Below, one piece after another: positions 60,126 through 64,000 of a stretch of DNA of 64,000 nucleotides; position 1 is the first letter of the stretch; each line of letters opens with the position of its first letter. The stretch comes from Cesiribacter sp. SM1 (GTDB lineage Bacteria > Bacteroidota > Bacteroidia > Cytophagales > Cyclobacteriaceae): contig NZ_JAHXBU010000088.1 of NCBI RefSeq assembly GCF_020178975.1, positions 186,001 through 250,000 on the forward strand, read 5' to 3'. The position numbers and the translations under genes were made by a program. The notes under the pieces were generated by a model. That model ran no database searches. It was given only the letters and a program-made list of their open reading frames with translations, and had not been told where the DNA came from.

Positions 60126-60307
60126 AAGTAGATGCTTTTATATAAGTACCTATGGAGAGAATACTTTGTTTTGGAAATGGCAGGGCAAATTCATTTTTAA
60201 TTGAATGTATTAACAAAGCATACTTGTGTGTTCGAAAAAGTTGGAACATTGCCGGCGGGAAATGTTATTCCGTTTGTACTCCTCTGTGTTACAGGCTCGT
60301 GGGCTGT

Positions 60308-60340
60308 AAAAAGAAAGTGCCGCACAAATATGAGCGGCAC
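60308..60340 (-). terminator. Terminator of the SET-domain gene
   Basis: A 7-bp stem (gtgccgc / gcggcac) followed on the minus strand by TTTCTTTTT, about 30 bases past the stop. Confidence 0.75.
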
Positions 60341-60370
60341 AGTTTAAGGGTAACAAAGTTTAGCCAGCCA

Positions 60371-60991
60371 TCAGGCCTTGCCGTTCTTGTACAGCGGGCT
60401 TTGTATCTTTTTGCTTCTGAGTGAGTAAACGGATTTATACTGGTTAACATCGTTAAAAAAAGCATCCAGTTCAATACGCAACTCGGGGTCCATCATGGGC
60501 ATGAGGGGCTGAGGAACCTGGTGTAGCCTGGGCAGTGACTTCAGGATCGCCTCGTCCCACTGTTGGTAATACTTTTCGAAATCATCAGGTCTAATCACTT
60601 TGCGGCAACCAGGGTTTCCGCAGTATACTTCCATTTCATACTGAAGGTTAAAGATGCCGTATTCATCCGTAACCTGTTCGCCAGCCTGAATATCCCGAAG
60701 GGCAAATTCGAAACCATAGCCGGTGCTGATTGTATTACTCTGGCAGCAATGGTTTACATATTTGGCAATATCCCAGCTTACAATGCGGTAGCCTCGTTCG
60801 TCGATATAGGAGTATTTCTCAATGGCCTGCTGCATTACCAGTGGATGCGTTTTATAGGCTTCAGGAGAAATTTCAATTTCGAGGCTGTCTTTTATGTAGG
60901 TGATGGTACCTTCGGGGATGAATTTCTTGGCGAAAACACCATAGCCAATTTCATCATTGATGTAGCGTAACTCCAGATCAGGGTGTATCAT
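60371..60991 (-). CDS. SET-domain protein (putative lysine methyltransferase)
   Basis: A 206-residue protein with an intact SET core: EIGYGVFAKKFIPEGTITY, YVNHCCQSNTISTGYGF (the NHxCxxN pseudoknot), AGEQVTDEYGIF, and a post-SET-like cysteine cluster CGNPGCRKVI. SET enzymes methylate protein lysine using SAM; bacterial targets are unknown. A helical C-terminal extension of about 70 residues follows. It stands alone. Confidence 0.85.
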   Translation of the reverse strand: MIHPDLELRYINDEIGYGVFAKKFIPEGTITYIKDSLEIEISPEAYKTHPLVMQQAIEKYSYIDERGYRIVSWDIAKYVNHCCQSNTISTGYGFEFALRDIQAGEQVTDEYGIFNLQYEMEVYCGNPGCRKVIRPDDFEKYYQQWDEAILKSLPRLHQVPQPLMPMMDPELRIELDAFFNDVNQYKSVYSLRSKKIQSPLYKNGKA

Positions 60992-61107
60992 ATAGGCTAG
61001 TAAACTACTGCAGCGGGTTAAGGTTGCAGCAACTTACAAGTTATACAGATTTCACCAGAAAATACAAGAGCAGCCAGCCTGTACAACAATAAAATTAGCA
61101 GGCCTTT

Positions 61108-61518
61108 TTAAGTATTCACAATAGCAGTGGCTTCTATCTCTACCATTAGGGCAGGGTCTATTAGTGCTGCAACCTCTACCATGGTGCAGGCTGGTCTTAT
61201 TTCTCCAAAAACCTCTCCATGAGCCCTTGCCACTTCCTCCCATTGTTTGATGTCGGTAACAAAAATACGGGTACGGACTACATTCTTAAAGTCTGCTCCA
61301 AGCTGCTGCAGGGCATCTCCTATGATTTGTAAAATGCGGCGGGTTTGCTCGTAGGGATCGCCTTCGCCTACCACCATTCCACCTTTAACAGCAGTGGTAC
61401 CCGCTACTTCAATTATGTTGCCCCATCTGATGGCACGGCTATAACCTACCAGTGGTTCCCATACCGACCCGCTTGAAACACGCTGAACGTTTGGAGAAAG
61501 GAGAGAGGGTGTATTCAT
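61108..61518 (-). CDS. Rid family protein lacking the catalytic arginine
   Basis: A 136-residue member of the RidA/YjgF/YER057c family (GDALQQLGADFKNVVRTRIFVTD, GEIRPACTMVEVAALIDPALMVEIEA). The archetypal RidA arginine in the PARSxVEV motif is Cys111 here (RPACTMVEV), so it is probably one of the Rid groups without enamine/imine deaminase activity. Trimeric and cytosolic by family. Confidence 0.88.
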   Translation of the reverse strand: MNTPSLLSPNVQRVSSGSVWEPLVGYSRAIRWGNIIEVAGTTAVKGGMVVGEGDPYEQTRRILQIIGDALQQLGADFKNVVRTRIFVTDIKQWEEVARAHGEVFGEIRPACTMVEVAALIDPALMVEIEATAIVNT

Positions 61519-61565
61519 ACTTCCAGGTTAAAATATTTTACAGATGATTATCTATCAAAAACTTG

Positions 61566-62216
61566 TTATTCATCTACAGGGTTAACCCAGTCGGGCCAGT
61601 TAATTACATAAACAACACCCAGGCCAACAGAGAGGTTATTCATCAGCGATTTTGCAGCGAAATCTCTGTAAGGCCTGCCGGTTTTTTCGGCATTGGTAAT
61701 GGATTGGGTGGTCAGGTATTTGGCATAGGTTCCGCTTAAATAGTCTATGCTGCCTTCGATTCTCCATTTTCTGCCGCCAATCTGCAGGCCTGCACGTGCA
61801 CCAAAAGTAGGGGTGAGAGAGTTGAAAAAAGGATCATAGGATTCTCCAAGAGAGGGGTCGGAGAATTTAAGTGTTCTGAAGCCCGCTACTGCAAAGGCAA
61901 AGGGGTGGAAGTATTTGCCCAGGGTGGCTTTACCACCATAATGAAGGCAGAATGTGTTACTGTATACCTCCAGCTCAGGGGTGTAAGCTGTTGCCGGTAA
62001 AGCGCCAAGCCAGTTGCTGTTAAAATGGACACCACCGGCTAATACATTCTTTTCAGCGTTTATGGTTAGTCCTGCTTCGAGGCCCAGCCCGGAATAGGTG
62101 TTGCCAAAACTGCCCCTGTAGTCGGTGGTGCGACCTTTCAGGAAAATATCGAGTTGTGCGTAGCCCTGCAACTGCAGGCATAGCAGGCAAAACAGGCTGA
62201 TAGCTATACTTTTCAT
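61566..62216 (-). CDS. Outer-membrane barrel-like protein of unknown function
   Basis: A 216-residue exported protein (signal through about residue 20, cleavage near GYAQ). Strands such as YSGLGLEAGLTINAEKNVLAGGVHF, TFGARAGLQIGGRKWRIEGSIDY and LSVGLGVVYVINWPDW suggest a small outer-membrane barrel. Lies downstream of the NRAMP-like gene on the same strand but 145 bases away. Confidence 0.72.
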   Translation of the reverse strand: MKSIAISLFCLLCLQLQGYAQLDIFLKGRTTDYRGSFGNTYSGLGLEAGLTINAEKNVLAGGVHFNSNWLGALPATAYTPELEVYSNTFCLHYGGKATLGKYFHPFAFAVAGFRTLKFSDPSLGESYDPFFNSLTPTFGARAGLQIGGRKWRIEGSIDYLSGTYAKYLTTQSITNAEKTGRPYRDFAAKSLMNNLSVGLGVVYVINWPDWVNPVDE

Positions 62217-62361
62217 CCCGCTGATGCAGATTGAATTAAAATTACAAACAGCTAAATTTTAGCAAACAAAGGGTAAACCTATTGTTCCTGATCTGATAGG
62301 CGAAAGTATTAAATTGCCTGATAGCTTGCACCAGTGTTTACACCAGCGGTTAACTATTTAT

Positions 62362-63549
62362 TTAAAACAACTGGGAGAGTTGGTAAAGCAGGGTATATCC
62401 GCCCATCCATGTCATTAACAGCACTACCAGTATGCCAAAAACCGTGAGCCAGAGCGGATGCCTGTAGTCGCCCACGATTCTTTTATTATAAGCTGCAAGC
62501 AGTATTGTTCCGAGGCTCAGGGGTAAAATCAATCCATTGAGTGCGCCTGCAAGGATCAGGAGTGCAACAGGCTTGCCAATGGTAATGAAGATAAGGGTGG
62601 AGATAGCAATAAAACTTATGATAGCCCAATTTTCCCAACGCTCCAGCCGCTTGTTGAAAGACTTGATGAATGTTACTGAAGTATAGGCCGATCCAATAAT
62701 TGAAGTAATGGCGGCAGATACCATTACAATACCAAACAATTTGTAGCCCGTGTTGCCTGCTGCCAGCCGGAAAACTGCAGCAGGTGGATTTTCCGGGTCA
62801 AGCGTAAATCCCTGGCTTACCACTCCCAGCGCAGCCAGAAATAAAAAAATCCTGATTAGAGAGGCAATGCTGATGCCTGAAACAGCACTGCTTGTTACCT
62901 GGGGCAAAGCATCTTTGCCTTTGATACCTGCGTCCAGCAGCCGGTGGCCACCAGCAAAGGTAATGTAGCCACCAACCGTGCCCCCAACAAGTGTAATGAT
63001 GGCAATAATGTCTATTTGCTCAGGCAGCACAGATCTCACCAGCGCTTCCTTGAGAGGTGGAGCAGAGGTAAAGGCCACATACATGATGAGCATGATCATC
63101 ATGAGTCCCATTAGCTGGGTAAATCGGTCCATCACTCTTTTTGCTTCGCGCAGCAGAAAAATGGCAATGGCAATACCGGCACCCAGTACTGCACCAAACT
63201 CGGGGCTTATGCCAAATAATACATTGAAACCCAGACCGGCACCGCCAACATTGCCAATGTTAAAGGCCAGTCCGCCCAGTACAATGAGTGCCGCAATAAA
63301 TATGCCCATGCCGGGCAATACCATATTGGCAATTTCCTGTGCACGTTTCTCCGATACGGCTATTACCCGCCACACATTCAGCTGCACACCAATATCCAGC
63401 ACAATAGAAACAAGAATAACAAAGCCAAAGCTGGCTGCAAGGGTTTGGGTAAAAACAGTGGTCTGGGTAAGAAAACCAGGGCCCACAGCAGAGGTTGCCA
63501 TCAGAAATGCAGCTCCAAGCAGCACGTTTAAGTTTTTCTTTGCTGCCAT
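62362..63549 (-). CDS. NRAMP-related transporter (YcsG-like) linked to pxpA
   Basis: A 395-residue membrane protein with about eleven spans. The start chosen overlaps the pxpA stop by one base; longer readings overlap pxpA. NRAMP-superfamily features are SAVGPGFLTQTTVFTQT in the first span and GGTVGGYITFAGGHRLL in the sixth. It lacks the clear DPGN metal motif of manganese/iron NRAMPs. The B. subtilis ycsF-ycsG neighbourhood pairs this family with 5-oxoprolinase subunit A, so an organic-substrate role is possible (inference). Confidence 0.82.
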   Translation of the reverse strand: MAAKKNLNVLLGAAFLMATSAVGPGFLTQTTVFTQTLAASFGFVILVSIVLDIGVQLNVWRVIAVSEKRAQEIANMVLPGMGIFIAALIVLGGLAFNIGNVGGAGLGFNVLFGISPEFGAVLGAGIAIAIFLLREAKRVMDRFTQLMGLMMIMLIMYVAFTSAPPLKEALVRSVLPEQIDIIAIITLVGGTVGGYITFAGGHRLLDAGIKGKDALPQVTSSAVSGISIASLIRIFLFLAALGVVSQGFTLDPENPPAAVFRLAAGNTGYKLFGIVMVSAAITSIIGSAYTSVTFIKSFNKRLERWENWAIISFIAISTLIFITIGKPVALLILAGALNGLILPLSLGTILLAAYNKRIVGDYRHPLWLTVFGILVVLLMTWMGGYTLLYQLSQLF

Positions 63550-64000
63550 CAGTCTTCTATCGCTTTTATTTCGATGCCGGCTTCCTGTAGTTTCTGGTAA
63601 ATATTTTGAGCAAATTCCAGTGCATGGGGTCCGTCGCCATGTATGCAAACTGTATCTGGCTGCAGCTGGTACTGTGTGCCCTGCAGCGTAGTAACTTTAT
63701 TGTGCCTGACCATTTCCAGTACCTGATTAGCCGCTGCCTCCGGAGCGGTAATCAGGGCGTCAGGCTGGCTCCTGGGGGTAAGGGTGCCATCCTGCTGGTA
63801 GCTGCGGTCTGCAAATACCTCCTGGGCTGTTCTAAGCCCGGCACGCCTGCCGGCATCTATAAGCCTACTGCCTGCCAGTCCGTACAGTACCAGTGCCGGA
63901 TCTGTTTTGTACACAGCCTCGGCAATGGCTTCTGCAATTCTGCTGTTAACAGCAGCCATGTTGTAGAGGGCACCATGCGGTTTTACATGCCGGAGTGCAG
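63549..64000 (-). CDS. pxpA: 5-oxoprolinase subunit A (LamB/YcsF), 5' partial
   Basis: The frame stays open through the right edge: reading the minus strand from 64000 gives [20 protein letters not shown], the VKPHGALYN signature of the LamB/YcsF family. At least 150 residues are present, including [20 protein letters not shown] and [18 protein letters not shown] at the C-terminus. With PxpB and PxpC (not in the window) it cleaves 5-oxoproline. About 100 residues are missing. Coupled to the NRAMP-like gene by a one-base overlap. Confidence 0.93.
   Translation of the reverse strand, partial: ALRHVKPHGALYNMAAVNSRIAEAIAEAVYKTDPALVLYGLAGSRLIDAGRRAGLRTAQEVFADRSYQQDGTLTPRSQPDALITAPEAAANQVLEMVRHNKVTTLQGTQYQLQPDTVCIHGDGPHALEFAQNIYQKLQEAGIEIKAIED

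Overview
The window reads as a chromosomal segment of a Bacteroidota bacterium, most likely an aerobic member of the Cytophagales (inference). Several signs point there: promoters with the Bacteroidota -7 element TAnnTTTG (gyrB, a lipoprotein operon, a DEAD-box helicase, a universal stress gene, an ECF sigma factor), few Shine-Dalgarno sequences, a type IX secretion sorting domain on a xyloglucanase, a TonB-type receptor, many outer-membrane barrels, a small Lacal_2735-type protein and a DUF6624 protein. No rRNA, tRNA, CRISPR array, prophage or intact insertion sequence is visible.

Layout. 1-3.5 kb: the end of a GH13 trehalose-synthase-like enzyme, a DHFR/RibD-fold reductase, and a flavodoxin/membrane-protein pair. 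3.5-9 kb (minus): universal stress protein, DASS dicarboxylate carrier, porin and PEP carboxykinase, which together look like C4-dicarboxylate uptake feeding gluconeogenesis; pckA carries an in-frame TAG. 9.5-15.2 kb: secreted GH74 xyloglucanase, a glycosyltransferase-like gene also broken by an in-frame TAG, and a helical-repeat protein. 15.4-19.7 kb: leuA-leuC-leuD-leuB with terminator. 19.8-27.4 kb (minus): a phosphoethanolamine-transferase-like enzyme, then thrA-thrB-thrC. A 34-residue Thr/Ile-rich leader peptide and a terminator hairpin sit directly ahead of thrA, a complete attenuator by inspection.

27.7-38 kb: DUF6624 lipoprotein-like/secreted protein, MpaB-type oxygenase, TonB-type receptor, glutaryl-CoA dehydrogenase divergent from tryptophan 2,3-dioxygenase, a MORN-repeat/outer-membrane-barrel fusion, a COG2509 flavoprotein and a CoA-binding protein. 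38-45.6 kb: gyrB, ppk, a convergent Ppx/GppA phosphatase, and a three-gene envelope operon (two lipoproteins and a barrel). 45.6-50.6 kb: a SAM-I riboswitch followed by metH and metF. 50.8-56.5 kb: DEAD-box helicase, a tract of eight 7-bp repeats ahead of a small conserved gene, and an ECF sigma / membrane-anchored barrel pair next to an Ig-like lipoprotein. 56.9-64 kb: beta-CASP hydrolase, unknown secreted protein, esterase, SET-domain protein, Rid-family protein, barrel protein, and a pxpA-NRAMP-like pair running off the right edge.

The most notable items are the thr attenuator, which I decoded codon by codon and which lies below normal gene-calling size; the two in-frame amber codons within 9 kb; similar inverted-repeat/CT-rich spacers inside both the thr and met operons; and the variable-looking 7-bp tandem repeat.
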